Source: a virus
Strand: one strand, 5' to 3'
Length of the DNA: 64,000 nucleotides
IMG/VR virus record: IMGVR_UViG_3300037110_000161
Span: 1-64,000 of that record
The position numbers were made by a program, and so were the translations under genes. This document shows, piece after piece, positions 18,250 through 27,886 of this stretch (its first letter is position 1; every line of letters starts with the position of its first letter). Under the pieces are notes generated by a model. That model worked only from the letters and a program-made list of their open reading frames with translations, was not told the origin of the DNA and searched no databases.

Positions 18250-18280
18250 CCGCCGGGCCGGGATGCCCCCGGCCCGGCGG
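18250..18280 (-). terminator. Hairpin after coat protein gene
   Basis: CCGCCGGGCCGGG pairs with its exact complement (13 bp, 5-nt loop) 14 nt past the coat stop and just before the next Shine-Dalgarno. It probably reduces readthrough from the coat gene or protects its 3' end. Confidence 0.6.
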
Positions 18281-18294
18281 ATTGCACTGCCGAC

Positions 18295-19731
18295 TTAGCC
18301 CTGGAGCACGACGCAGAGGCGGTCGTCCAGGACGGCCACACCGGCGAGAATGTCCAGGTTGACCACCGTGCCGCCGTTGGCGATGCTGTACTGCATCGAA
18401 ACCCGCATGGCGATGTCGTTGTAGACACCGACGTGCGACAGCACGCCCATCGCGTTGTTGGGGATGGCCAGCGGACGGGTGACCAGGGCGATGGCGTTCC
18501 GATGGAAGGCCAAGTTCAGTGCGCCGGCCGGGCCGGGATAGCACTTGTCGCCGCTGGCGACAGCCTGCTCCAGCGGCCGATCCACGTAGATCGTCTGCTG
18601 GCCGGCGGCCGACAGGTAGGACTCGATCACGGTGTAGGTCACGCGGCCCGCACCGGTGCCGAAGGCGACCAACTGCCCGATTTGCGGGGCAGCGTTCCAG
18701 CCGGTCAAGACGATCCCTTCCACGTAGCCCGCGGCGTAGGCGGCACCTGCGACGCACGCCTTGTAGACCGTCAGCGGAGCGCTGGCAGCCGTGGCGTACT
18801 TGTTCACCTCGTTCAAGGTGATGGCCGTGGTGGCACCGGTCGCGGTGGTCGCGGCGGTGATGTACGTCGGCTGGTCATTTCCGGCCACGACGGCGAACTC
18901 GCCGATGTTCACGGCATAGTCGGCCAAGGTGACGGCCTGCGACCCGCCCGCGCCGGTGGCCAGGGCATTGGTGACGGTGCCCGTGGTGTCGGCATCAGCG
19001 TTGGCCAGCGAGGGGCTGTTGACGTTCTGGTCCATGTAGGTGTCGAAGCCCAGAATCCGTCCCAGGGTGGCGCTTTCCAACGCCGTACCGAAGTCGCCGC
19101 GCATCTGGGCGGCGATGAACAACTCGTTCTTCAACAGCGCGGTCTCGCTCACGGGAGCAAGCACCAGGTTGCGACCTTCCAGCGGGGCCTTGTTGATGTT
19201 CAACTGCTCGCGGGCTTCCAGCACGTAGTCCTTGCTGTTCTGGCAGGACAAGTTGAGCAACCGGCCGACGCGCCCGCTCGGGCCACCGTTGGCCAGGGCC
19301 GGGGTCAAAAAGGCATGGACGCGGCCCAGCACGGCGCGGTCCACCGAGCGGGCGATGGTCATCATGCCCGGCCGGAGGTAGATGTCCACCAGGTCTTGGA
19401 AGGACTTGCTGGCCTCGCCGTCCTTGATGGTGAAGCTGGTGTAGAACCACTGGTCCAGCGGCACCTTGACGTTCGTGGCCGAGGCATCTTGGTTCTGCAA
19501 GGGATCGCCGTCCGCCTTGCGGCGAATCTGGAACGTGCCGGGCCGGCGGGTGTTCACCACGTCGCCGAACTGCCGGATTTCGTTCTCGAAGTCGCGGTGG
19601 ACCAGGTTGGCGATCACCATGTTCTCTTGGAGGATCGCCAAGCCTTCCGAGGCCCACAGCTCCGGGATGAAGGCGGTGTTGTCGTTGTCGTAAGAGACGA
19701 CCACCGCGGGGGAGAGGTACAACGGATTCAT
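18295..19731 (-). CDS. Major capsid protein, P22 coat-like (478 aa)
   Basis: Residues 20-200 read as a P22-type HK97-fold coat: FIPELWASEGLAILQENMVI, VHRDFENEIRQFGDVVNTRR, FTIKDGEASKSFQDLVDIYL, SVDRAVLGRVH. A Thr/Ala-rich stretch (about 230-360) looks like an I-domain or other insertion. The end (VSMQYSIANGGTVVNLDILA) completes the coat core. The first 15 residues, MNPLYLSPAVVVSYD, nearly repeat those of the scaffold gene upstream. The order scaffold-coat-neck-tail supports the assignment. Confidence 0.92.
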   Translation of the reverse strand: MNPLYLSPAVVVSYDNDNTAFIPELWASEGLAILQENMVIANLVHRDFENEIRQFGDVVNTRRPGTFQIRRKADGDPLQNQDASATNVKVPLDQWFYTSFTIKDGEASKSFQDLVDIYLRPGMMTIARSVDRAVLGRVHAFLTPALANGGPSGRVGRLLNLSCQNSKDYVLEAREQLNINKAPLEGRNLVLAPVSETALLKNELFIAAQMRGDFGTALESATLGRILGFDTYMDQNVNSPSLANADADTTGTVTNALATGAGGSQAVTLADYAVNIGEFAVVAGNDQPTYITAATTATGATTAITLNEVNKYATAASAPLTVYKACVAGAAYAAGYVEGIVLTGWNAAPQIGQLVAFGTGAGRVTYTVIESYLSAAGQQTIYVDRPLEQAVASGDKCYPGPAGALNLAFHRNAIALVTRPLAIPNNAMGVLSHVGVYNDIAMRVSMQYSIANGGTVVNLDILAGVAVLDDRLCVVLQG

Positions 19732-19765
19732 CGTTTTACTCCGTAGTTGTCAGTTCAAGAAACAC

Positions 19766-19790
19766 AAGAAGCCGCGACGTGCGGCTTCTT
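19766..19790 (-). terminator. Hairpin between scaffold and coat genes
   Basis: AAGAAGCCGC and GCGGCTTCTT (perfect 10 bp, 5-nt loop) lie between the scaffold stop and the coat start. On the minus strand the stem ends CTTCTT and runs into GTGTTTCTT, so it is the most terminator-like of the late hairpins. It may set the scaffold/coat ratio. Confidence 0.6.
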
Positions 19791-19816
19791 GACGACGAAC
19801 CCCTGATGAATGCGAA

Positions 19817-20704
19817 CTAGCGGCCGAGCTTGCCCTTGGGGGCACGCAATCCGAGCGCAGCAGGGTTCTTCGCTCGGAGTTCCATGTACTGCTCTTGAGT
19901 GAGCTTCCGCGGATCGAACTTGCCGCCAGTTCCCGACGCAAGGCCGCCGGTTGCCGCACTCGACCCGATGCCGCTGACGACGCCGGACTTAAAAAGGTTG
20001 CCGTAGATTTGCGGCAGGTCCTTCATCCGCTTCACAGCGCTGTCGGGCGTGTGGAGCGTGGCGGTCGGCTCTCCAGTATTGGGATCGGTGTCCGGGAAAT
20101 CGACCACGACCTTGAACTTCCCCGTGCCTTTGCCCGTCTTCTCGTCCGTGATCTCAATCAGACGGGTCATGGGACGCAACACGGACATGACCGTGTTGAC
20201 GTTGAACGCCTCGCCGCCGACGGCCGCGTCCTGCAAAGCCCGCTCCACCGTTCCTTCGCGGTAACGCTGCTCCCATTCCTTGGCGGCCTTCTCCGCATTG
20301 GTGATCTTGCCAGTGAGCTGCTCTTCGAGTTGCTTCTTCTCGTGAGCCAACTGCTGTTCCTTCGTCCGCGTTTCCTTCCGCAGGTCTTCCAACTGTTGGG
20401 CGAACTGCTCGCGCTCTTGGATGGTCAGGTTCTTCGACGCCGACACCTCCTCCAACATCTTCTCGACCCGCTGCACTTGTGCCTGATGCTTGCGCCGGTC
20501 ATCGGCCAGCATCCGGTTGACATCTTCCTGGGAGAAACGAGCATCGCCCGATCCGGTCCCGGCACCTGCTCCCGCGCCTGACGCAGCCGCGGCAACCGCG
20601 CCGGCATCGCCAGCACCCGCGCCGCTTCCGGCACCCGCGCTAGCACCCTCACCCTCGCCGTCGTAAGAAGCCAACACCGCACGCGACAGATAGAGAGGAT
20701 TCAT
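19817..20704 (-). CDS. Capsid scaffolding protein (295 aa)
   Basis: Start at ATG 20704, giving MNPLYLSRAVLASYD, which parallels the coat N-terminus. A Gly/Ala-rich linker (about residues 18-50) leads to a long acidic coiled coil (residues about 55-150, with DDRRKHQAQVQRVEKMLEEV) and a more ordered C-terminal part (RLIEITDEKTGKGTGKFKVV, then KLTQEQYMELRAKNPAALGL). Composition and position immediately before the coat gene are typical of phage scaffolds, including a conserved C-terminal LTQEQY-type helix. Confidence 0.88.
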   Translation of the reverse strand: MNPLYLSRAVLASYDGEGEGASAGAGSGAGAGDAGAVAAAASGAGAGAGTGSGDARFSQEDVNRMLADDRRKHQAQVQRVEKMLEEVSASKNLTIQEREQFAQQLEDLRKETRTKEQQLAHEKKQLEEQLTGKITNAEKAAKEWEQRYREGTVERALQDAAVGGEAFNVNTVMSVLRPMTRLIEITDEKTGKGTGKFKVVVDFPDTDPNTGEPTATLHTPDSAVKRMKDLPQIYGNLFKSGVVSGIGSSAATGGLASGTGGKFDPRKLTQEQYMELRAKNPAALGLRAPKGKLGR

Positions 20705-20826
20705 CACTGTTCTCGCACCCACGCTTAAAGGTACAGACGCCGAGCGTCGTGGTCCGCAGGCATCTCAAAGCCACGGCCTTAGAATGGGCCGCCGTGTTGG
20801 CCCAGCAATGGAGCCCATCAGCCGGG

Positions 20827-21396
20827 CTACGAAACTCGCGACAACCTCACCGCCTGGTCGTCGCGCAGGAAAGGCCTCAAGAGCGACCATGCCAGCGGAT
20901 TCGGCACGAGGTTGATAAGGTGTTCGATCGGCACCATGTTCCGCTCGTAGTGCGTGCGAACCTCGGCGTAGCCTTGGGCCGTGACGGAAAGGTTCTCCAA
21001 CTCCATCTGCGGGTCTACGCCGTCCAGCAGACTGTAGGCCAATTCGTACTCGGCCCGGCGGATGGCCTCGGGCACAATCGTGTCCGCGCCGCGGGGGAAC
21101 TCCAGCTCTTGGCTGGCATCCGCCGCACGCTCATCTTGCCGATATTGCTCCGCCTTCTCCCGATCGAATGTGCCATTGGTAGGATCACGCCAAGGTGGCA
21201 GCGTTTGTTGGCGAAAAAGCCAGACCGAATGCTTTTCCCCTTTGAAGGCCAAGTTGTCGATCAACCGCCGGGCCGCCAACAAAGCCTTTGGCCAATCCGC
21301 GTCGTCGGCGTCATTCCAGGCTTGCGAGTGCAGCCGGCCGGCAAAGTAGTCTTCCGCTTCACCAAGGTCGCCGTAATACGTTGCGTCAATCGCCAT
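20827..21396 (-). CDS. Head-tail connector/adaptor, DnaT_2-like (189 aa)
   Basis: The opening MAIDATYYGDLGEAEDYFAG with DADWPKALLAARRLIDNL matches a phage family usually labelled as putative DnaT-like. From its constant place beside capsid genes I take it to be a head-tail adaptor. The later PEAIRRAEYELAYSLLDGVD helix pair also resembles connector proteins. Its start overlaps the end of the glycosyltransferase gene by 11 nt. Confidence 0.78.
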   Translation of the reverse strand: MAIDATYYGDLGEAEDYFAGRLHSQAWNDADDADWPKALLAARRLIDNLAFKGEKHSVWLFRQQTLPPWRDPTNGTFDREKAEQYRQDERAADASQELEFPRGADTIVPEAIRRAEYELAYSLLDGVDPQMELENLSVTAQGYAEVRTHYERNMVPIEHLINLVPNPLAWSLLRPFLRDDQAVRLSRVS

Positions 21397-22555
21397 GTGA
21401 TACCTGCTTCAGCCAGTCAAGCTGCGTTCGCTCTCGCTCCACGTACCAGCCGCCTTTCCAGAGGTCGGAAAGCATCTGGAAATACTCTTGGTAGCGCCAA
21501 CGCACGCGATCCAGGCTGTAGTTGGCCACAGACCGCCGATGAACATCGCTCCGGTCCAAGCGTGGCGCGTGACGCGCCGCAAAAAGGAAGTGGTCCAGCG
21601 TTCGACAGCGAAACCCGGTCCTGCCGTGCTCCACGGTCTCGGGAAACGCGCCCCAATCAGTCGTGATGGCCGGCGTGCCCGTCATTTGGGACTCAATCGC
21701 TACCGCGCCGAAGGGCTCGATATACGTGGTGGGGACAAAAGTGGCGATCGCGCCGCCGTAAAGCTCCGCCCGCTTCGCACCGGTGGCGAAGCCGACGTAC
21801 TCCAAGTTGTCGCCTTCGTAGACCTCGCCGTCCGCACAATGGATACGGTTGCCCTCGACCTTGACGCATCCCTGCCCGGCGATCTTCAGCTTGGCTCCCA
21901 GCCGCGTGCAGGTCTCGACGGCAATGTGGATGCCCTTCCGCTTGATGAGGCGGCCGAGGTAGAGATAGTAGCCGCCCCGGCCGCCGTCCGGCTGGAAGGG
22001 GTAGTCGGCCGGGTTCAAATAGTTGGGGATCACCACGTCGTAGAATTTGCCCTCCGGGTCGTAGCCGCCCTCCGCCCCCCAAATCTTGTGCATGTGGCTG
22101 TAAGACTCGAACACGCGGTACTTGGCGAAGGTGCCGTTGTAGCCGATGCCGTACTCTACCACCATCACGTCCGTACCCACGGCGTTGGCCAGAGGGATGT
22201 TAATGGTGCCCATGATAAGGCACACGAAGTCGCCCGGCCGCTTGCGCTTGTTGATCTCGGCCGCAGCCCGCTCATTGGTCAACTGCCAGTAGGGTGCCCG
22301 GCCGCTCCAATCAACCTCGTAGAGGGCATCGGGATTATACCTGCCAAAGAACCCCTCCTGCTCGGCCTTGGAGAGGATAGTCACGTCTTCGACGCAGCAA
22401 TCGGCGACTTCGCTCCCCTCCACGCCGTAGTGGAAGACCTCGTGGCCGAGGGATGCCATCATCTGGCAGAAGTGCAAGACCTTCATCGTGAAGGCGCAGG
22501 CCGAATGACTCATGTTCGTCTGCGTATGCGGCAAGGCAACCACGTGGAATCGCAT
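21386..22555 (-). CDS. Family 1/GT4-type glycosyltransferase (389 aa)
   Basis: This is a GT-B enzyme transferring sugar from a nucleotide donor. The N-terminal half has MRFHVVALPHTQTN and FCQMMASLGHEVFHYG. The C-terminal nucleotide-binding half has YYLYLGRLIKRKGIHIAVET, the glycine-rich LKIAGQG and the E-x7-E signature EPFGAVAIE. It lies inside the virion operon between two collagen-like fibre genes and the connector gene. This suggests that it modifies virion proteins, the Thr-rich collagen-like fibres being the obvious substrate, rather than host surface sugars. The substrate is inferred. Confidence 0.9.
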   Translation of the reverse strand: MRFHVVALPHTQTNMSHSACAFTMKVLHFCQMMASLGHEVFHYGVEGSEVADCCVEDVTILSKAEQEGFFGRYNPDALYEVDWSGRAPYWQLTNERAAAEINKRKRPGDFVCLIMGTINIPLANAVGTDVMVVEYGIGYNGTFAKYRVFESYSHMHKIWGAEGGYDPEGKFYDVVIPNYLNPADYPFQPDGGRGGYYLYLGRLIKRKGIHIAVETCTRLGAKLKIAGQGCVKVEGNRIHCADGEVYEGDNLEYVGFATGAKRAELYGGAIATFVPTTYIEPFGAVAIESQMTGTPAITTDWGAFPETVEHGRTGFRCRTLDHFLFAARHAPRLDRSDVHRRSVANYSLDRVRWRYQEYFQMLSDLWKGGWYVERERTQLDWLKQVSHGD

Positions 22556-22664
22556 GGCTTTCCCTCTAGGTTCCGAATTTCAGGTACAGGGTCTTCAGCG
22601 CCCAAATCGCGTCCTGCCACACCGTCGTGCCATTCACCCGGCGGTGCGGTCAGCTTGCTCTGGA

Positions 22665-24848
22665 CTAGCCCTTGACCTTCACGTAGGAAAAGTGCGCCAC
22701 CCAATTGACCGTGTACGTGGAAACCCCGCCGACCGAAAGTTGCAGGACCGAACTGTTGTTGACCAATCCCAAAACGTTGTAGTTGACGCCGTTGTAAGAG
22801 GTGTAAACCCAAACGGGTACCGCGAGCGTAACCACGCCGTTCAGGATATGAGCGTTTGCGCAACCGTAGCCGTGATAGTAGCCGATGTTCGACGTGCCGA
22901 TGATTCGGCCAACCAGATGGATGAAGATAGAAATCGTACTCGTAGTCTCGGCCGTAATGGGCAGTCCTGGTGCCAAATAGACGGTCGCCGCATTCACGGA
23001 TTGACCCTGGCAGACAATCTCTCCATGCACAGCGTCACCGGCAGTTGCAATCTGTCCGGTACATGCGACAGTCTGGCCATTCATGGTCGTTGTTGCGCCA
23101 GGACCAACTGCCACCCGCTGGGGATACAAGGTGGTGCCGTCAAACGTCAGGTTCGCGCTGTCGGTCACCGTGCTCGCCGATGCGGCATAGATGACTTGGC
23201 CTGCCGTCAGACCCGACAAGCCGGGTCCAGCCGGTCCCGTGGCTCCCGTCGCACCAACGCCGCCCGTGCCCCCAGTCGGCCCTGTGGCCCCCGTCGCGCC
23301 GACACCACCTGTTCCACCAGTAGGCCCCGTGGCTCCCGTCGCGCCGACGCCACCCGTACCACCGGTCGGTCCCGATGGTCCAGTCGCGCCGACACCGCCG
23401 GTGTTGCCTTGCGGGCCACTCGGTCCAGTCGGTCCCGTGGCCCCCGGCTGTCCGGCTAGTCCGATGTTCCAATTTGCGTAGGTTCCTGAGCCACCTGTGA
23501 GATCGGCAGTGAGGGTGAGTGTCCCGGCAGAATAGGTAGTCACCACTCCTTCCAACCAATTGGACGGAGTGGTCACATAAGAAACCCGCACTCGGTCCCC
23601 TGGCAGGTATGCCAGGCCAGATTGCGTTGCAAAACCAATGCTTCCAGTTCCAATCGTGTGGGAAGTTGTGGAGGTGGCGGTATAGCCAGCTCCCGTCGCT
23701 CCCGTTGGTCCGGTAGCACCTGTCGCACCAACGGCCCCGCTGCTGCCAGCAGTACCCTGCGGCCCACTTGGGCCGCTCGGTCCAGTCGCGCCCGTGGTTC
23801 CAACGCCGCTCGGCCCGGTCGGTCCCGTAGCACCTGTCGCGCCTACGGCACCGTTGCTGCCGGCCGTTCCTTGCGGCCCGCTGGGGCCGCTCGGTCCAGT
23901 CGCGCCCGTAGTTCCAATGCCGGTCGGCCCGGTCGGTCCCGTAGCGCCTGTCGCGCCTGTCGCGCCTACGGCCCCGTCATTTCCAGCAGCGCCTTGCGGC
24001 CCGCTGGGGCCACTCGGCCCAGTCGCGCCCGTGGTTCCAATGCCAGTCGCTCCGGTCGGGCCTGTAGCGCCTGTCGCGCCCACGGCCCCGTTGCCCCCAG
24101 CAGTACCTTGCGGCCCGCTGGGGCCACTCGGCCCCGTCGCGCCCGTGGTTCCAATGCCAGTTGGCCCGGTCGGTCCCGTAGCGCCTGTCGCGCCAACAGC
24201 CCCGTCATTTCCAGCAGCGCCCTGCGGCCCGCTGGGGCCACTCGGCCCAGTCGCGCCCGTGGTTCCAACGCCAGTCGGCCCGGTCGGTCCCGTAGCGCCT
24301 GTCGCGCCAACAGCACCATCACTTCCAGCAGCGCCTTGCGGCCCGCCCGGGCCACTCGCCCCAGTCGCGCCCGTGGTTCCAATGCCAGTCGGCCCGGTCG
24401 GTCCCGTAGCGCCCGTCGCGCCAGCGGCCCCATCGTTACCGGCAGTTCCTTGCGGCCCGCTGGGGCCACTCGGCCCCGTTGCGCCCGTGGTTCCAATGCC
24501 AGTCGGCCCGGTCGGTCCCGTAGCACCCGTCGCGCCAACAGCACCGTCATTTCCCGCAGCGCCCTGCGGCCCGCTGGGGCCACTCGGCCCCGTTGCGCCC
24601 GTGGTTCCAATGCCAGTCGGCCCGGTCGGTCCCGTAGCACCCGTCGCGCCAACAGCACCAGCGCTTCCCGCTGGCCCTGTCGCCCCCGTTGGGCCTGTTG
24701 CGCCGACCGGTCCCGTCGCGCCTGTCGCGCCCGTTGGTCCTGTCGCGCCATTGCCCCCGCTTCCGCCAGCACCCGGCCCGCTGGGGCCTGTCGGACCTGT
24801 AGGCCCAGTAGGGCCTTGCAATCCTGGATTCTCGTAATCGAATTGCAT
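22665..24848 (-). CDS. Collagen-like fibre protein with C1q-like head (727 aa)
   Basis: Start at ATG 24848 ([12 protein letters not shown]) with GAGGT upstream. Most of the protein is Gly-X-Y repeat very rich in Gly-Pro-Thr, Gly-Ala-Thr and Gly-Pro-Ser, expected to form a trimeric collagen helix. A 38-residue unit (12 triplets plus a Gly-Ile pair) repeats about eight times, so the triplet phase is interrupted regularly. A globular insert near 390-450 and a C-terminal beta domain (about 590-727) suggest a C1q/TNF-like trimeric tip. Such proteins serve as head or tail fibres. Many Thr residues in the Y position could be glycosylated by the adjacent enzyme. Confidence 0.92.
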   Translation of the reverse strand: MQFDYENPGLQGPTGPTGPTGPSGPGAGGSGGNGATGPTGATGATGPVGATGPTGATGPAGSAGAVGATGATGPTGPTGIGTTGATGPSGPSGPQGAAGNDGAVGATGATGPTGPTGIGTTGATGPSGPSGPQGTAGNDGAAGATGATGPTGPTGIGTTGATGASGPGGPQGAAGSDGAVGATGATGPTGPTGVGTTGATGPSGPSGPQGAAGNDGAVGATGATGPTGPTGIGTTGATGPSGPSGPQGTAGGNGAVGATGATGPTGATGIGTTGATGPSGPSGPQGAAGNDGAVGATGATGATGPTGPTGIGTTGATGPSGPSGPQGTAGSNGAVGATGATGPTGPSGVGTTGATGPSGPSGPQGTAGSSGAVGATGATGPTGATGAGYTATSTTSHTIGTGSIGFATQSGLAYLPGDRVRVSYVTTPSNWLEGVVTTYSAGTLTLTADLTGGSGTYANWNIGLAGQPGATGPTGPSGPQGNTGGVGATGPSGPTGGTGGVGATGATGPTGGTGGVGATGATGPTGGTGGVGATGATGPAGPGLSGLTAGQVIYAASASTVTDSANLTFDGTTLYPQRVAVGPGATTTMNGQTVACTGQIATAGDAVHGEIVCQGQSVNAATVYLAPGLPITAETTSTISIFIHLVGRIIGTSNIGYYHGYGCANAHILNGVVTLAVPVWVYTSYNGVNYNVLGLVNNSSVLQLSVGGVSTYTVNWVAHFSYVKVKG
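23680..24700 (-). repeat. 114-bp tandem repeats encoding collagen units
   Basis: The marker GTGGTTCCAA recurs at 24031, 24145, 24259, 24373, 24487 and 24601, exactly 114 bp apart, with further diverged copies to the left. Each unit is 38 codons. Differences between copies are mostly synonymous or exchange similar triplets, as expected for an array that expands and contracts by recombination. Confidence 0.9.
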
Positions 24849-24858
24849 CACAGCGACC

Positions 24859-25653
24859 TCACGGTGCAAAAGCGTACCAACTCAAGCTCCCGCTCGCATC
24901 GGACTTCAAGCACCAAAACTGATTGACACCAACGGGTGCGGGAGGCAAGCCCACGCTCGGACCTGTTGCACCCGTAGCGCCCTTCTCGCCGACAGGCCCA
25001 CGGGGGCCTGTTGCCCCGGTCGCACCTGTGGGCCCGGGATCGCCCTGGTCGCCCGCTGCTCCTTGTAGCCCTTGTGGACCGGACGGACCGCAGGGACCGG
25101 TCGAGCCAGCCGGGCCGGTGGCACCGGTCGGGCCACCGACCGGACCGGTCGCACCTGTTGCGCCTGTAGGACCAGACGGGCCAGTCGCACCCGTTGGGCC
25201 GCCGGATGGCCCACTAGGGCCCGTTGCACCCGTGGGGCCTGTGGCACCGACCGCCCCATCACTTCCCACTGGACCTGTCGCGCCCGTTGGTCCTGTTGCG
25301 CCGACCGCCCCATCGCTTCCAGCGGGTCCTGTCGCACCAACGGCCCCAGCGTCTCCTGTGGGGCCTGTTGCTCCGGCAGGACCAGTCGCACCGACAGGAC
25401 CGGTGGCACCTGTTGCCCCAACTCCGTCATTGCCCGGTGCGCCACTTGGCCCAGCGGGTCCGGTGGCACCCACAGGTCCCGTGGCACCCACAGGGCCAGT
25501 GGCCCCCTGCGCGCCGGTGGGACCCGTCGCGCCGAGGCGACCCTGCGGCCCTGTTGCGCCGACTGGGCCGGTTGGACCCGTGGGGCCGCCCGATGGACCA
25601 CTCGGCCCTTGGGGGCCCGTTGCACCGGTCGGATCAGCATAGATGAATGCCAC
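24859..25653 (-). CDS. Second collagen-like fibre protein (264 aa)
   Basis: A short leader (MAFIYADP) is followed by Gly-X-Y triplets from about residue 9 to 235 and a small C-terminal segment ([20 protein letters not shown]). Two isolated Cys occur, one inside the helix (TGPCGPSG) and one in the tail, which could crosslink trimers. The array is less regular than in the neighbouring larger protein and has GGP phase breaks. It is followed within 10 nt by that gene; a shorter partner fibre or fibre base is likely. Confidence 0.9.
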   Translation of the reverse strand: MAFIYADPTGATGPQGPSGPSGGPTGPTGPVGATGPQGRLGATGPTGAQGATGPVGATGPVGATGPAGPSGAPGNDGVGATGATGPVGATGPAGATGPTGDAGAVGATGPAGSDGAVGATGPTGATGPVGSDGAVGATGPTGATGPSGPSGGPTGATGPSGPTGATGATGPVGGPTGATGPAGSTGPCGPSGPQGLQGAAGDQGDPGPTGATGATGPRGPVGEKGATGATGPSVGLPPAPVGVNQFWCLKSDASGSLSWYAFAP

Positions 25654-25655
25654 GG

Positions 25656-25979
25656 CTAGACTCCCATCCAGGCCAAGTCTTGATTGGAGCTTTGTGAAAT
25701 CACATAAATCTGCGAGGGGTCCTCAATGGGCAGGTCGATGCTGCTGCCTGGCAGAAGCGGCACACCACCTGTTCCCACCGCCGCATCTGCCGTGACCGCC
25801 TTGCGGCCGACAAAAATCACGTCCGTGTTCGGATTCAGGTCATTAGGACCCGGAGCCCGCAGCAAAATGCCCCGGACCAATTTCATCGACAACGGTGTCA
25901 AGGGCACTGCCACCGGACCAACCACCGTATGCCCATGTTGCAACGCGGACGATGGCGAGGTTTCTTTGACTTCCCACAT
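25656..25979 (-). CDS. Small virion (decoration-like) protein (107 aa)
   Basis: Start at ATG 25979, right behind the portal stop and GAGGAA. The block [20 protein letters not shown], then [34 protein letters not shown] and YVISQ, ending DLAWMGV, is a pattern I recognise from small phage structural proteins. These sit near portal or capsid genes and are thought to decorate the particle. The longer open frame upstream overlaps the portal gene and is not used. Confidence 0.8.
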   Translation of the reverse strand: MWEVKETSPSSALQHGHTVVGPVAVPLTPLSMKLVRGILLRAPGPNDLNPNTDVIFVGRKAVTADAAVGTGGVPLLPGSSIDLPIEDPSQIYVISQSSNQDLAWMGV

Positions 25980-25981
25980 GG

Positions 25982-27874
25982 CTATTCCTCTTGATTGTGC
26001 TTGCCCTGGCCGCGCACGGGCGTCTTGGTCGTGTCGTTGAGAGTGGTGTCGCGGCTGGCGGCCTTCTCCACCTTGCCCGCGCCGGGGTTTGCCGAGAGAT
26101 CGTGGACGCCACGCGCGCCGGCGTCGCTGTTCATCTGCCCGACCTCGTTCAAGGCCGTGGATTCGGAGCCAGCCAGTTTCTCGGTAGCCGGATCGCGGCT
26201 GGTGGCCCCGGTGGTCTCGGTGCCCAATTGGCCGCCTCTTTGCTGGGCCTGCAAAATCCGAATCGCCCTGGCCGCATGGTCCGCGCGGGCCTGGATGTGC
26301 TCGTCGTCGTTGAAGCCCAGGGCCATTGAGCCGGTCTTCTCGCCGCACAGACCGGCCTCGACCGCCGCAATGATGGTCGTGGGGTCGCTGGTGGCGTAGG
26401 GGGCCTTGTCGATCTCATCGAAGATGGCTTGCATGTCGCTGACGCTGATCTTGCCTCCCAAAAGCGCCAAGACGATGTTCTTTGCCAGCTCGCGTTTAAC
26501 CTTCTGCCCGGGCACGGCGTACATCAACTTGACCAGGCTTTGGGCTTCCGCAATCCGATCGGAATCCGTCTTCAGGCTGTAGCGGTCGGGATATTTGATT
26601 GTGGCGACGTTCCGCTGCGAAACGTTTCGCTCTTCGTAGGCCGCCCAGAACTCGGCAATCTGCCGCTCGGCCGCCTCCAGGACCAAACCGATGTAGGACA
26701 GACCGGCTTCAAGCCCTTGGTTGTCCATCGACTTCGATTCCGCCGTGGCCCGGTTCGCCGTGTCTGCGACGGCCAGATGGATCAGCTTGCGGATGCCGTC
26801 CTCCAGCTTGGCTTGCAGGTCCATCGACGCCTTTAACGGTTCGCTCGACGGGTTGATGAACGAGGGAGCGTTCATCCCCTTGTCGTAGGTCCGGCCCTGA
26901 GTCACTCCGACCCGGATGTCATTGTCGGCACCAGGCTGTCCGCCCGTCGTCGCCGTCCCGTCTTCGCCCACGGAACTCTTTAAGTGGCCGCCCGTGGCCC
27001 GCTGGTCCTTTTGCTCGATATAGAAGGGGAAGTTGGCCTTGAGGGCGTAATTCACGTCGCCCGAGCCCAGGTTCAAAAGCGCGATCTGGTGCTCCACCAC
27101 GTCCTTAATCATCGAGTCGCCGATGTCCAGCAACACGAAAGGGATGCGCGTCAACTCCAACTCCACGGCCCCGGCCGGGTTCCCCTCACGGTCGATGGGA
27201 TTTCCGGCGGTGTCCAGAAATTGCAGGTTGACCAGACCCGTGTCGCGGTCGATCCACAACATGCGGAACCGCTCGACGGTCGTAGTTGGCAGGTAGGTCC
27301 GCTGGTCGAAGTTGAGAACTACGTCGCGGAGCAGAATCGCCTGGAACGTGGACGGCTCGTCCGGCTTGGAGCAAGTCCAGCTCAGGATGTCTTCAATGGG
27401 GTAGAAGTACAGGTACGGCCGATAATTCTTCACGTCCGCCAAGGTGGCGTTGCCCGGGACCAGTGGGGAATCGACGTACACGCCCACGCGGCCCATAATG
27501 AGCAACTCGGTCAGTACCTTGATGCCCAAGAAGCCGTTCATGGTGTTGCCGCGGAGATCGACGCCCAGGTCCAAGCCGTTGACCGCCCGCTGATACGCAC
27601 TGCTGCCGTCGCGCCGGCTCGTGTCCTTGAGCCGCTGGAAGATGGCATTGCGGACATCGTTGATAGCCACCCGAGCAAACGATGGGATCGGCGTCATATC
27701 CAGCCGCGCCTGGAACTCCGGTTCATCCTCCCGCGACGAGAACTTTTTGAGGTACAGCTTGCGGAAGTATTCGCCGCCGTTGTAGCAAATCCGCCATTTG
27801 CGCCAGTCCAGCAGGCTGCTGAGGTAACTCGGGTGCCTGACTTCGACGATGTTGGTGATGAACTCAACAACCAA
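25982..27874 (-). CDS. Portal protein, DUF4055-like (630 aa)
   Basis: The portal forms the dodecameric DNA gate of the capsid vertex. The N-terminal part carries PSFARVAINDVRNAIFQRLK and a wing region; FLGIKVLTELLIMGRVGVYV and VVEHQIALLNLGSGDVNYAL are typical of this portal group, and GGHLKSSVGEDG lies between. The clip/stem region has LEDGIRKLIHLAVADTANRA followed by LSYIGLVLEAAERQIAEFWA. About the last 110 residues are hydrophilic (TGATSRDPATEKLAGSESTA) and may be a flexible tail. It follows the terminase gene by 12 nt. Confidence 0.92.
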   Translation of the reverse strand: MVVEFITNIVEVRHPSYLSSLLDWRKWRICYNGGEYFRKLYLKKFSSREDEPEFQARLDMTPIPSFARVAINDVRNAIFQRLKDTSRRDGSSAYQRAVNGLDLGVDLRGNTMNGFLGIKVLTELLIMGRVGVYVDSPLVPGNATLADVKNYRPYLYFYPIEDILSWTCSKPDEPSTFQAILLRDVVLNFDQRTYLPTTTVERFRMLWIDRDTGLVNLQFLDTAGNPIDREGNPAGAVELELTRIPFVLLDIGDSMIKDVVEHQIALLNLGSGDVNYALKANFPFYIEQKDQRATGGHLKSSVGEDGTATTGGQPGADNDIRVGVTQGRTYDKGMNAPSFINPSSEPLKASMDLQAKLEDGIRKLIHLAVADTANRATAESKSMDNQGLEAGLSYIGLVLEAAERQIAEFWAAYEERNVSQRNVATIKYPDRYSLKTDSDRIAEAQSLVKLMYAVPGQKVKRELAKNIVLALLGGKISVSDMQAIFDEIDKAPYATSDPTTIIAAVEAGLCGEKTGSMALGFNDDEHIQARADHAARAIRILQAQQRGGQLGTETTGATSRDPATEKLAGSESTALNEVGQMNSDAGARGVHDLSANPGAGKVEKAASRDTTLNDTTKTPVRGQGKHNQEE

Positions 27875-27886
27875 GATGGCACTCCT

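Noticed and set aside
23680-24700. 114-bp repeat array considered as CRISPR
   Set aside because: The unit is fully coding, lacks spacers and encodes collagen triplets.
23622-25659. Plus-strand frames rich in Arg/Ser or Ala/Pro opposite the collagen genes
   Set aside because: They are antisense readings of Gly-X-Y repeats; the minus-strand frames give proper collagen triplets and globular ends.
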